From the NCBI RefSeq assembly GCF_018336935.1, contig NZ_CP068771.1, positions 4,774,001 through 4,838,000 on the forward strand: DNA of 64,000 nucleotides, written 5' to 3'. Each line of letters opens with the position of its first letter. Position 1 is the first letter of the stretch. Under the pieces are notes generated by a model. The model did no database searches, was not told the DNA's origin, and saw only the letters and a program-made list of their open reading frames with translations. The stretch comes from Serratia plymuthica. GTDB taxonomy: Bacteria; Pseudomonadota; Gammaproteobacteria; Enterobacterales; Enterobacteriaceae. Positions 17,457 through 25,718 of this stretch are shown in pieces. The position numbers were made by a program, and so were the translations under genes.

Positions 17457-18767
17457 CTACAATGTTTCGTCACGCAGGGTGACGCGAGCATCAAGGCCAC
17501 CCTGCGGCAGATTGCTCAATGTCAAGGTGCCAGCCATCTGGCTGGCCAGTTGAGAGGCAATGGCCAGCCCAAGCCCGGTGCCGCCGGTGTGGCGATTGCG
17601 CGAGTTTTCCACGCGGTAAAAAGGCGCCAATACCGCCTGAAGTTCGCTTTCCGGGATCCCCGGCCCATTGTCGCGAACGTGGAGTTCAACCTGGCCCTGC
17701 TGCGGCGTCGAAAGCGTGACTTCGGCATGGCTGCCAAATTTCAATGCATTGTCGATCAGGTTGGTCATGATGCGCCGCAGCGCCTGCGGCCGCACCGCAA
17801 AGCGATCGTCGCCGCTGCAAGGCAAGAAGGTGACCGCTTTACCGATGTCCTGATAATCGCAGGCCATGCTGTCGAGAAAAGCGTTCAGGCTAACGATCTG
17901 GCGTTTTTCCTCCAGCACGTCCGCCGAACGCGCAAAGGCAATTCCCTCACGCACCAGCCGGCTCATTTCGTCCAGATCGCTCAGCAGCTTGTCGCGCAAC
18001 TCCGGCTGTTCCGACATCTCCACCCGCAGTTTCATGCGGGTGATCGGCGTTTGCAGATCGTGTGAGATGGCGGCGAGGATCTGCGCTCTCTCTTTCAGAT
18101 GATCCTGAATGCGCGTCTGCATGGCATTAAAGGCCCGTGCCGCCTGCCGGACTTCCACCGGCCCGCTTTCTGGCAGGGTGTGCGTGGCGCTCGAGGTCGG
18201 TTTCAATGCGTCTACGGCCTGGGTAAAGCGGATAAACGGCCGCACCACCTGGCGCACGGCCAGCCAGGCGCAGCCCAGCAGCAACAGCAGCTGGCCGAAC
18301 AGCACCGCCGGCAACCAGCGTGCGATGGCCGGCATGCGCGGCCAGAGATCGAGCGTTAAGGGCGTGCCGTCGTGCAGCGTGAGGTGTACCTGAATGTGCT
18401 CGCGCGGGCCGGGAATGGCGCTGATGCTCATTTGATATCGGCCGCCAAGGGTTTCCTGCAATGAGCGTACCGCGCCTTGCGAGCGCCAACTGGTGGGATA
18501 AGGGCCTGGCAGCCCTGCTGAAAGCGCATAACGATAGTTGCCGCGAGCCAGCTTCGGTAGCCACTGTGCCCGCTCGGCGGCCGGCAGACGATCGAGGATC
18601 GCGACACTGGTCGCCACGTCGTACTCCAGGTTACCCAGCATCACGCTTTTTGCACTGCTCATCCGCTCGATCATCAGGCTGACCAGCGTCATGCCATTCG
18701 CCAGCAATAGGCCAAGCAGCACGATCAGCAGCAGACGTGACAGCAAGGAGCGCGGCCACAGCCTCAT
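17457..18767 (-). CDS. EnvZ-type sensor histidine kinase
   Basis: The 436-residue kinase has an N-terminal membrane helix (LLSRLLLIVLLGLLLANGM), a periplasmic domain of about 120 residues, a second helix near 160-180 (WLPAVLFGQLLLLLGCAWLAV), a HAMP linker, an HisKA segment with the phosphoacceptor in ISHDLQTPITRMK (near residue 236) and an HATPase region (LIDNALKFG, DNGPGIPE, GGTGLGLAIA). It overlaps the upstream response-regulator gene by four bases. It sits in the middle of hydrolase genes, so it probably senses an envelope or xenobiotic signal tied to them; the signal is unknown. Confidence 0.9.
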   Translation of the reverse strand: MRLWPRSLLSRLLLIVLLGLLLANGMTLVSLMIERMSSAKSVMLGNLEYDVATSVAILDRLPAAERAQWLPKLARGNYRYALSAGLPGPYPTSWRSQGAVRSLQETLGGRYQMSISAIPGPREHIQVHLTLHDGTPLTLDLWPRMPAIARWLPAVLFGQLLLLLGCAWLAVRQVVRPFIRFTQAVDALKPTSSATHTLPESGPVEVRQAARAFNAMQTRIQDHLKERAQILAAISHDLQTPITRMKLRVEMSEQPELRDKLLSDLDEMSRLVREGIAFARSADVLEEKRQIVSLNAFLDSMACDYQDIGKAVTFLPCSGDDRFAVRPQALRRIMTNLIDNALKFGSHAEVTLSTPQQGQVELHVRDNGPGIPESELQAVLAPFYRVENSRNRHTGGTGLGLAIASQLASQMAGTLTLSNLPQGGLDARVTLRDETL

Positions 18768-19543
18768 GGATTAACCTCTTTAATGATCACCGGTGCGGCG
18801 AGCACATAACCTTCGCTGCGCACCGTTTTGATGTAGGCGGGTTCGCGTGCGTCTTCGCGCAATCGCTGGCGCAGCCGGCTGACCAGCAGATCGATGGAGC
18901 GTTCGAACAGTTCGGCATCGCGGCCCTGCGTCAGGTTGAGCAACTGATCGCGCGACAATACCCGCTGCGGATGATCGAGAAACACGCGCAGCAACCGGTA
19001 CTCGGCACCGCTCAGGGCCACTATGGTGCCTTCGTTGTCCAGAAGATGGCGTCCGGAAGTATCCAGCTGCCAGTCGCCGAAGGCAATAATTCTTCCCACG
19101 TCAGTGACTTGCAGGTTAGGCGGCAGGGCGCGGGTGCGGCGCAGGATCGCCTTGATCCGTGCCAGCAATTCGCGGGCGACAAAGGGCTTCACCAGATAGT
19201 CGTCTGCCCCCATCTCCAGCCCGAGAATACGATCGGTATCTTCGCTGCGCGCCGTGAGCATCAGTACCGGCAAATTGCGTTGCGTGTCGTTACGCAACTG
19301 GCGGCACAACGTGAGGCCGTCATCGCCCGGCATCATGATATCCAGCACCACCAGATCAATGTGGCTGTTCGCGAGTACGGCCCGCATTTCACGGCCGTTG
19401 GCCGCACCGGTAGCGCGATAACCCGACTTAATCAGGTAGTCGGTGACGAGTTCGCGGATATCGCGGTCGTCATCCACGACGAGAATGTTATCAATATGCT
19501 CCAAATGAAACTCCTGATTGGCAATGTGCGAAGGGGTCGTCAT
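18764..19543 (-). CDS. OmpR/PhoB-family response regulator
   Basis: The 259-residue protein has a receiver domain with acidic pocket VVDDDRD, phosphoacceptor D68 in VVLDIMMPGDDG and Lys in YLVKPF, followed by a winged-helix DNA-binding domain (LSGAEYRLLRVFLDHP, RSIDLLVSRLRQRL). It is followed by its kinase with a four-base overlap. An N-terminal extension of about 18 residues precedes the first receiver strand; the ATG within it (M1) is retained for lack of a better start. It presumably controls the flanking hydrolase genes. Confidence 0.9.
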   Translation of the reverse strand: MTTPSHIANQEFHLEHIDNILVVDDDRDIRELVTDYLIKSGYRATGAANGREMRAVLANSHIDLVVLDIMMPGDDGLTLCRQLRNDTQRNLPVLMLTARSEDTDRILGLEMGADDYLVKPFVARELLARIKAILRRTRALPPNLQVTDVGRIIAFGDWQLDTSGRHLLDNEGTIVALSGAEYRLLRVFLDHPQRVLSRDQLLNLTQGRDAELFERSIDLLVSRLRQRLREDAREPAYIKTVRSEGYVLAAPVIIKEVNP

Positions 19544-19609
19544 CCAAACCCAAAAAGACCGGCTGCGACAGCCCGGTCTATGAAAATAGACTTTGTTTTA
19601 CCTCCGCGC

Positions 19610-20605
19610 CTACATTCCTGCGGCATCCACCACGGCTTTGACAAAATCGTTCGGCGCTTCTTCCGGCGGATTATGTCCGATGTTGCCGGTAAAGGTGCGG
19701 TGCTCGTACTTACCGCTGAATTTCGCCCGATAAGCTTCCGGAGCGGGGTGCGGCGCGCCGTTGTCATCACCTTCAATCGTGATTGTCGGTGTACTTATTA
19801 CCGGCAGCGCAGCTAATTTTTTCTCATAAGCATCATATCTGTGTTCACCCTTTTCCAACCCCAGCCGCCAACGATAATTGCTGACGGTGATCGCGACGTG
19901 ATCGGGATTATCCAGCGCTTTGGCACTTTGCTCGAACGTCGCGTCACTGAATTTCCAGCCTGGCGATGCCTGCTGCCAGATCAGTTTTGCAAAGTCATGG
20001 GTATTTTTCGCATAACCTTCGCGGCCGCGCTCGGTGGCGAAATAGAACTGATACCACCACTGTAGCTCAGCCTGCGGCGGTAGCGGTTTCTTGCCGATTT
20101 CCTGGCTGCCAATCAAATAGCCGCTGACCGACACCAGCGATTTCACCCGCTCCGGCCATAGCGCCGCCACAATATCTGCCGTGCGTGCTCCCCAGTCAAA
20201 ACCGGCGAAGACGGCCTGCTTGATGCCCAATGCGTTCATCAGCGCCACCGTGTCTTCGGCCATCGCCGAAGGCTGGCCATTGCGCGGCGTACTGGCCGAA
20301 ATAAATCGCGTGCTGCCGTAACCGCGCAGGTAAGGCACGATGACGCGATAGCCTTTTGCCGCCAATTGCGGAGCCACGCCGGCATAACTGTTGATATCGT
20401 AAGGCCAGCCGTGCAGCAGGATGATCGCCTCGCCCTCGCGTGGGCCAATGTCGACGTAGCCGACATTCAGCACGCCGGCGTTAATGTGATGAATATCTTT
20501 AAACGCCGCCGCATAATTATCCACCGTCGACGTGGTTGCCGCAGCGTTGCCGGCCGTGGTCAGAACCAGCGCTGCCAGCATTGATTTTCCAATAAAATAT
20601 TTCAT
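19610..20605 (-). CDS. exported epoxide hydrolase-like alpha/beta hydrolase
   Basis: The product is 331 residues from the ATG at 20605 (AAGGAAC upstream, then a signal peptide MKYFIGKSMLAALVLTTAG). It has the HGWPYD oxyanion motif (about 65-70), a nucleophile elbow GFDWGAR with D137 in place of Ser, and a C-terminal His in GNIGHNPPEEAP (H311). An Asp nucleophile marks the epoxide hydrolase/dehalogenase branch of the fold. With its signal peptide it should act in the periplasm or outside the cell. It lies 14 bases after the longer epoxide hydrolase gene, in the same direction, so the two are probably one operon. Confidence 0.8.
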   Translation of the reverse strand: MKYFIGKSMLAALVLTTAGNAAATTSTVDNYAAAFKDIHHINAGVLNVGYVDIGPREGEAIILLHGWPYDINSYAGVAPQLAAKGYRVIVPYLRGYGSTRFISASTPRNGQPSAMAEDTVALMNALGIKQAVFAGFDWGARTADIVAALWPERVKSLVSVSGYLIGSQEIGKKPLPPQAELQWWYQFYFATERGREGYAKNTHDFAKLIWQQASPGWKFSDATFEQSAKALDNPDHVAITVSNYRWRLGLEKGEHRYDAYEKKLAALPVISTPTITIEGDDNGAPHPAPEAYRAKFSGKYEHRTFTGNIGHNPPEEAPNDFVKAVVDAAGM

Positions 20606-20619
20606 TTTTTGTTCCTTAA

Positions 20620-21960
20620 TCAATTCGAGCGAGATCGGAGTTTGTCGCGCAGCGGCCGGAAGGCATTGCGCAGTTCGGTGGCGAAGATGTCGGGCTGCTC
20701 CCAAGCGGCAAAATGTCCGCCGCGCGGCGCAATCTGATAATAGAACAAGGTCGGAAACGCCTTTTCTGACCAGCTTTTCGGGGCCTGGTAGATCTCTCCC
20801 GGGAACACGGAAATCGCCACGGGAACCTTGACCTCCCGCGTTTGTTGCGCGGCGGAACTGAAGTTATTGTTGTTATTTTCCCAATAGAAACGCGCCGCCG
20901 AAGCGGAAGTATTGGTCAGCCAATACAGAGAGAGGTCGTCAAGAATTTCGTCGCGCGTCAGTACGCGTTCCGGCTCGCCGTGGCTGTCTGTCCATTGGGC
21001 AATCTTGTCGTAAGACCAGGCCGCCAGCCCGACCGGTGAATCATTCAGCGCATAGCCAATCGTTTGGGGACGCGTCACCATCATCGCGCCATATGCCGCG
21101 TTGCGGGTGAAGAAGCGACTCAGCTTATCGAACGCGCGCTGCTCCTCAGGGGCCAACGCCAGCGGGGAAGGCAGCCCCGCATTAATCGCAGGGATAAGCG
21201 CATCCGGGACAGTGGCGGGCATGGTCAGATGGATACCGAGCAACCCAGCCGGCGCCTGGCGGCCCATCACGTTGGAAATGACCGAACCGTGATCGCCGCC
21301 CTGCGAAACGTAGCCCGCATAGCCGAGGCGCTTCATCAACCGGTCCCACATCCGGGCAACGCGCGCCGGTTGCCAGCCGGTATCCTTGGGGCGTTCCGAA
21401 AAGCCGTAACCGGGAATGGAGGGAATGACCACGTCGAATGCGTCTTCGGCATTGCCGCCATGTGCCGTAGGGTCGGTCAGAGGCCCAATGGCCTTCAGAA
21501 ATTCCAGCACTGACCCCGGCCAGCCGTGAGTCAACATCAGCGGCATGGCGTTGCGGTGGCGCGAACGCACGTGGATGAAATGCACGGCCAGGCCGTCGAT
21601 GCGAGTCAGGTACTGTGGCAGGCTATTCAGCCGGCTTTCCACGTTGCGCCAGTTGTAGCCGTTTGTCCAATACTCCACCAGGGGGCGAAGTTTTTGCCGC
21701 TGCAATCCCTGTGAATCGTCGCCGACGGTTTCCTTATCCGGCCAGCGGGTGCGCGACAGGCGGAACTTAAGGTCGATCAGTTCGCTGTCCGCAATGGCGA
21801 TGGTAAACGGATGAATTTTGCCGTCATCGGCGATGTTTGCCGCTGTGTTCGGCGCGGCCATCGCGTTATCGAGCAGGCCCATCGCTGCTATGCCTGCGGC
21901 CGACGCAATCAGTAAACGGCGGCGTGATTCATCGGGTAAATCGTTAGGTAACTTTTTCAT
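20620..21960 (-). CDS. Tat-exported epoxide hydrolase (EHN family)
   Basis: The 446-residue protein begins with a twin-arginine-type leader (RRRLLIASAAGIAAMG, about 13-28). An EHN domain follows (FTIAIADSELIDLKFRLSRT, from 52), then the catalytic domain with HGWPGS (145-150), nucleophile D223 in QGGDHGSVIS and a C-terminal His in RGGHFAAWEQP (H416). This is the microsomal epoxide hydrolase-like family, common in bacteria as secreted enzymes of unclear natural substrate. Folded export by Tat is inferred from the leader. It is flanked by a DUF6130-like gene upstream and a second Asp-type hydrolase downstream. Confidence 0.85.
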   Translation of the reverse strand: MKKLPNDLPDESRRRLLIASAAGIAAMGLLDNAMAAPNTAANIADDGKIHPFTIAIADSELIDLKFRLSRTRWPDKETVGDDSQGLQRQKLRPLVEYWTNGYNWRNVESRLNSLPQYLTRIDGLAVHFIHVRSRHRNAMPLMLTHGWPGSVLEFLKAIGPLTDPTAHGGNAEDAFDVVIPSIPGYGFSERPKDTGWQPARVARMWDRLMKRLGYAGYVSQGGDHGSVISNVMGRQAPAGLLGIHLTMPATVPDALIPAINAGLPSPLALAPEEQRAFDKLSRFFTRNAAYGAMMVTRPQTIGYALNDSPVGLAAWSYDKIAQWTDSHGEPERVLTRDEILDDLSLYWLTNTSASAARFYWENNNNNFSSAAQQTREVKVPVAISVFPGEIYQAPKSWSEKAFPTLFYYQIAPRGGHFAAWEQPDIFATELRNAFRPLRDKLRSRSN

Positions 21961-21992
21961 ATTTCACCTGAGCGTTAATGTCTGCGCGTCGC

Positions 21993-22466
21993 TTAATGCA
22001 TGGCATGCGGAGCGGCCGCATGGGGCGGCACGGTAAATTCCACGGTTTTGCTGTCGAGAGGTTGGTGCCTAGGGTCGGCAAGGATGATCGTCACTTTATG
22101 TTTGCCTGCGGGCAGCCCAACCAGAATCACCGGCTCGCCGCTGGCATCCGCCCAGTGCCAAGGATTGTCATCCAGGACGACGTGAATATGGCCGATACGC
22201 GGTGTAACCTTGAGCGCTTCAGGCCCGAAAACCGGTTCGATGCGCAGGTTCTCCGCCCGGTATTGAATAAAAACGGCTCCCTTGCGCAGCGGGCCGGCCA
22301 GCGGCGCGTCGACAATCAGCTTTGCCGGCGGTTGGGGGTGTTCGAGCGGGGCGACGGCCGCGAGGCCGACAACGTCGGCAGCACTGCGCCCGGTCAGGCC
22401 TTCCGACCAAGCGCAGGTTGCAGAGGTAAAAATAAGCAGAGGGATCAGCAGTAATTTACGTAGCAT
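21993..22466 (-). CDS. exported DUF6130-like protein
   Basis: The product is 157 residues from the ATG at 22466 (AAGGAG seven bases upstream), with a signal peptide (MLRKLLLIPLLIFTSATCAWS). The mature part contains IGHIHVVLDDNPWHWADAS and a GLPAGKHKVTIILADP segment, as in small beta-sandwich exported proteins now grouped as DUF6130. It ends with a His-rich tail (PPHAAAPHAMH) that could bind metal. No biochemical role is known. It is the first gene of the minus-strand hydrolase/two-component block. Confidence 0.65.
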   Translation of the reverse strand: MLRKLLLIPLLIFTSATCAWSEGLTGRSAADVVGLAAVAPLEHPQPPAKLIVDAPLAGPLRKGAVFIQYRAENLRIEPVFGPEALKVTPRIGHIHVVLDDNPWHWADASGEPVILVGLPAGKHKVTIILADPRHQPLDSKTVEFTVPPHAAAPHAMH

Positions 22467-22706
22467 GGCGGTATCTCCTTTAAAGGGATGGCAAGACAAC
22501 GCTTATAGGAGAACACGGCTATGTATAGGGTTTGTTTGCATAAAGCAGGCTTATTGCATCAGGGTGTAATCTGTTCAGGAGCAGATACATTGCGATACAG
22601 AGGATTCAGCGAGCATGTTGATCGGTGCGATGGGGATGGGTCGGCAGAGCCTGTATGACACTCATGATCCTGCGGCTGGCAATGGCGGGCACTGACAGGC
22701 ACCAAA

Positions 22707-22755
22707 AATAACTAAACCCGCGTAATTGCGGGTTTTTTGTTTTTGTATCGGGTAA
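22707..22755. terminator. intrinsic terminator; direct repeat copy 2
   Basis: CCCGC GTAATT GCGGG followed by TTTTTT reads on the plus strand. The same stem followed by TTTAGTTATTTTT reads on the minus strand, so it can end transcripts both ways, including that of the TetR gene to its right. The whole block (AATAACTAAAC..GGGTAA) is a near copy of 12701-12750. The stem is intact here. Confidence 0.75.
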
Positions 22756-22850
22756 CGCTTGGCGGGCTTTCGGAGGGAGGGGGGCTCCAGTCAACGGGAC
22801 GAATACTTATGTAGCCTGCGGGTGCCATCTTGCGCAACGTACCAACTCTG

Positions 22851-23426
22851 TTACGTCGCCTTATTGGCAGCGTTGCCTGGCCGATTTGTCAGAATGGCGT
22901 TCGTGATCATGCTAAAGAGATGATCGGCCCGCGGCGCGAATCCGGGTTGGCCGTCGAGCCAGGCGAGCGCCGACATCAGGGCGAACAGGTCGGTCCCATC
23001 CATATCGGCGCGCGCCGTTCCCTCGGACTGGGCACGAAGCAATAAGCGCGCACCCGCCGAGTGCACCGCTGCGCATGTGGCGTAAAGCGCGGACTCCGGG
23101 TCCGCGTGGGCGCTTGCCATCAAGGCGACAACCCCGCTGTAGCTATGAGTGAATGCTACCCCTTCGCGAAACCAGGACACGAGCGCTTCGTCAGGTGGGC
23201 TCGACTTTTCGAGTTCGACGGCCTTCTGAGTCAGTGCCTCCAGATTCATGCGCAACAACGCTTCGAACAAGGTTTCCCGCGTCGGGAAATGGCGAAGCAA
23301 CGTGGCCAACCCGACCTCGGCCCGGCGGGCGATATCCCGCATGGACGCATCGGCACCATGCTCGGCGACGACGTCGCGCGCGACTGCAAGTAGGTGATTG
23401 TAATTTTTTCTGGCGTCGGCTCGCAT
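22851..23426 (-). CDS. TetR-family repressor of the SDR cassette
   Basis: The 191-residue product has an N-terminal TetR HTH (LLAVARDVVAEHG, then MRDIARRAEVGLATLLRHFPTR, to about residue 47) and a helical C-terminal ligand pocket. It is transcribed away from an SDR gene. Three near-identical palindromes, GGATCA-S-TGATCC and one variant, occupy the intergenic space and are its probable operators. GC-rich codon use matches the SDR and oxidoreductase genes, so the three probably moved together. The signal ligand is unknown, but cassettes of this kind commonly respond to electrophiles or quinones (inference). Confidence 0.85.
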   Translation of the reverse strand: MRADARKNYNHLLAVARDVVAEHGADASMRDIARRAEVGLATLLRHFPTRETLFEALLRMNLEALTQKAVELEKSSPPDEALVSWFREGVAFTHSYSGVVALMASAHADPESALYATCAAVHSAGARLLLRAQSEGTARADMDGTDLFALMSALAWLDGQPGFAPRADHLFSMITNAILTNRPGNAANKAT

Positions 23427-23444
23427 GGGTTACCACTTTCAAAT

Positions 23445-23457
23445 GGATCAGTGGTCC
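23445..23457. promoter_or_regulatory. TetR operator O1 (near the repressor gene)
   Basis: GGATCAGTGGTCC differs by one base from the perfect palindrome GGATCAGTGATCC at 23523. It begins 19 bases before the start of the repressor gene and would serve autoregulation. Confidence 0.6.
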
Positions 23458-23483
23458 ATAAGATACAGCACCCTTGCAGAAAT

Positions 23484-23507
23484 GGGAACCGAGGCCCGCC
23501 GGTTCCC
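23484..23507. repeat. inverted repeat GGGAACC / GGTTCCC
   Basis: Perfect 7-bp arms at 23484-23490 and 23501-23507 are separated by 10 GC-rich bases, between the operators of the divergent promoters. It may be a hairpin that insulates the two transcripts or a second regulator site. Confidence 0.45.
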
Positions 23508-23513
23508 ACTAGC

Positions 23514-23556
23514 TTGACAATCGGATCAGTGATCCATATATTCGGATCACTGATCC
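23514..23556 (+). promoter_or_regulatory. sigma-70 promoter with two TetR operators
   Basis: TTGACA (23514-23519), a 17-nt spacer and TATATT (23537-23542) form a near-consensus promoter. The palindrome GGATCAGTGATCC (23523-23535) fills the spacer, and GGATCACTGATCC (23544-23556) lies directly after the -10 box. A bound repressor would occlude polymerase fully. Confidence 0.8.
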
Positions 23557-23656
23557 GAATAACGCAAGTCAGGATTCCTGAATCAGTGAATGGCAAGACA
23601 CCGCACATTTCTGCCATGGGGCAGACATGCTGTCCGACATAACGAAGGAGAAAGTC

Positions 23657-24391
23657 ATGGGAAAGCTTGAAGGTAAGGTTGCAGTCATCACGGGGGGCGC
23701 TACCGGCATCGGCCGCGCCGCAGCAAAGCGTTTCATCGAGGAGGGTGCCTTCGTATTCATCTTCGGCCGCCGACAGGAAGCGCTCGACGCCGCTGTCGCC
23801 AACCTCGGGCCCAATGCCCGTGCGGTGAAGGGGTCGGTCTCGGATGAGGCCGACCTCGACCGTCTCTATGCGGCGGTGAAGGCCGAGCGCGGAACCCTCG
23901 ACATCGTCTTCGCTAATGCTGGGGCGGGAAGCCAGCTTCCGCTTGGCAAGATCACCGCCGAGCACATTGATGAAACCTTCGACACCAATGTGAAAGGTAC
24001 GATCTTCACGGTCCAAAAGGCGCTGCCGCTGATGGGACAGGGCGGTTCGATCATCCTGACCGGATCGAGCGCCGGCACCACGGGCGCCCCGGCAATGAGC
24101 GCTTACAGCGCAAGCAAGGCGGCAGTGCGCAATCTTGCACGGACTTGGGCGGAGGACCTGAAGGGAACCGGCATCCGGGTAAACGTGCTGTCGCCCGGCG
24201 CGACCGCAACCGAACTCGCGAAGGAGGCGCTAGGCGAAGAGGGCCAGCAGCTCTTCGCCGCGATGACTCCGCTCCTGCGCATGGCCGAACCGGCGGAGAT
24301 TGGGGCCGTGGCCGCCTTTCTCGCGTCATCGGACAGTAGCTTCATGACCGCCAGCGAAGTCGCCGTCGACGGCGGCCTCGCACAACTCTGA
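23657..24391 (+). CDS. short-chain dehydrogenase/reductase
   Basis: The product is 244 residues from the ATG at 23657, which follows GAAGGAG; an upstream in-frame ATG at 23627 lacks this. It is a classical SDR: cofactor motif TGGATGIG (12-19), NAG near 87-89, a catalytic Ser near 137-138, and Y150-x3-K154 (YSASK). The FGRR after strand 2 favours NADP(H). It is the first gene under the operator-covered promoter and is followed after 73 bases by an F420-type NADP oxidoreductase. Substrate unknown; reduction of a reactive carbonyl or quinone is plausible. Confidence 0.9.
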   Translation: MGKLEGKVAVITGGATGIGRAAAKRFIEEGAFVFIFGRRQEALDAAVANLGPNARAVKGSVSDEADLDRLYAAVKAERGTLDIVFANAGAGSQLPLGKITAEHIDETFDTNVKGTIFTVQKALPLMGQGGSIILTGSSAGTTGAPAMSAYSASKAAVRNLARTWAEDLKGTGIRVNVLSPGATATELAKEALGEEGQQLFAAMTPLLRMAEPAEIGAVAAFLASSDSSFMTASEVAVDGGLAQL

Positions 24392-24464
24392 TACACCGTG
24401 CCCTGCCGGTCGCTCCATTCGATATCCGGAGCCGGTTTGGGCTCGGTCAACCCAAGGAAAATAT

Positions 24465-25064
24465 ATGAGCTACGCAATTATCGGTTTTGGCAAACTCGGC
24501 CAGGCTCTTGCCAAGGCGTTTGTCCGCAAGGGCATTGAAGTATCAGTGGCCACCACGCGTGACCCGAAAAGCTTTGCGTCCGAAGCGGCCGCGATCGGCG
24601 CCGAAGTCATCCCCACGACATTGGCGGACGCCGTCAAGGCGGACATTATTTTCCTGGCTGTCCGTTTCGAGTCGCACCCGGATGTTGCGAAAGTGCTTCC
24701 CAGCTGGCAAGGGAGGACCATTGTCGATGTGACCAATGCCTACGGCGTTTCCCCAGAGAGACTGGGCGGACAGCCTTCTTCCAGGTTCGTCGCGCAGGCC
24801 TTCTCTGGTGCAAGACTGGTCAAGGGCTTCAACCATTTGGTCGCCGCCGTTCTTGACCAAGATCCGGCCGTACAGGGTGGCAGGAGAGTCGTGTTCCTGG
24901 CGAGCGACGACGAAGACGCCGCTGCGGAGATTGGCGGTCTCGCGGAAAATCTCGGTTTTGCGCCGATCAAGCTTGGCGGGCTTTCTGAAGGTGGCCTGCT
25001 GGTACAGGCACGCGGAGACGAATGGGGTCGGCTGATCTTTAAGGACCTGGTCAAATTCGACTGA
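24465..25064 (+). CDS. NADP-dependent oxidoreductase of the F420-reductase fold
   Basis: The 199-residue protein has an N-terminal Rossmann motif IIGFGKLGQALAKAF (5-19) and the short single-domain form of the NADP oxidoreductase/F420-dependent family (DIIFLAVRFES, VKGFNHLVAAVL). Enterobacteria lack F420, so a flavin or another small substrate is more likely. It lies in the same direction as the SDR and shares its GC-rich codon use, so both are probably controlled by the divergent TetR protein. Confidence 0.75.
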   Translation: MSYAIIGFGKLGQALAKAFVRKGIEVSVATTRDPKSFASEAAAIGAEVIPTTLADAVKADIIFLAVRFESHPDVAKVLPSWQGRTIVDVTNAYGVSPERLGGQPSSRFVAQAFSGARLVKGFNHLVAAVLDQDPAVQGGRRVVFLASDDEDAAAEIGGLAENLGFAPIKLGGLSEGGLLVQARGDEWGRLIFKDLVKFD

Positions 25065-25219
25065 TGAACAGGGTATTTCCAACCGGTAGGGGCACGGCGC
25101 TCGGCCGCGGCGACAAGGAAAGCGCCCGGCACGGGGCGCCGAAGATATAAAATGGGCCATTCCCAAATACGATTTTTGCCTTCAAGGGATCGCAGGGTAT
25201 GCCTTATCAATAGCCGGCC

Positions 25220-25594
25220 TCAACTTTCAATCTGGTTACTCTGCTCATCATACCTGCGCTGGCAGTCCTGAATCGTCGCTATATTCCCCAGCGTCCAGTT
25301 GAACAGTATCGAGAACGGCCCCTGCAAGGATTCGCCAAGCGGTGTCAGCGAATACTCGACGCCAAGCACCCGCCCATCCAACACCTTGCGTTTCACCATG
25401 CCGTTGCGTTCCAGCTTGCGCAGCGTTTGGGTCAGTACGCGTTGGGTGACGCCATCCAGGCGCCGCTTGATGGCGTTAAAGCGCTGCGGCTCACGCAGTA
25501 CCTCCAGCACCATCATTGACCATTTGTCGGCGATCTGATCGAGAACGATACGGCTCGGGCAGTCTGCGCGGTATATCGGGTCAGTCTTGTCCAT
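25220..25594 (-). CDS. HxlR-family regulator
   Basis: The 124-residue winged-helix protein has the family Cys near the N-terminus (C11 in YRADCPSR), LDQIADKWSMMVLEVL, the recognition region GVTQRVLTQTLRKLERNGMV, and the wing RKVLDGRVLGVEYSLTPLG. It is divergent from the crotonase gene with about 125 bases between the coding regions, so that gene is the likely target. HxlR members often sense thiol-reactive compounds through the conserved Cys. Confidence 0.85.
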   Translation of the reverse strand: MDKTDPIYRADCPSRIVLDQIADKWSMMVLEVLREPQRFNAIKRRLDGVTQRVLTQTLRKLERNGMVKRKVLDGRVLGVEYSLTPLGESLQGPFSILFNWTLGNIATIQDCQRRYDEQSNQIES

Positions 25595-25718
25595 AGGTAT
25601 TCTCCAGCATCCCTGGGATGCTTAAGGTGCGTAATTGACGCCAGGTATGCAAAGTATACCATTCGACAAACGGCGCGAAAATCCAGCACCGCTATCCCCA
25701 GGCAAACAGGACATTGAC

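Noticed and set aside
22606..22794. Short minus-strand ORF and possible tRNA 3' end near GGCACCA at 22698
   Set aside because: No T-arm or cloverleaf can be formed upstream of the GGCACCA, and the ORF overlaps the terminator repeat; nothing supports a gene.
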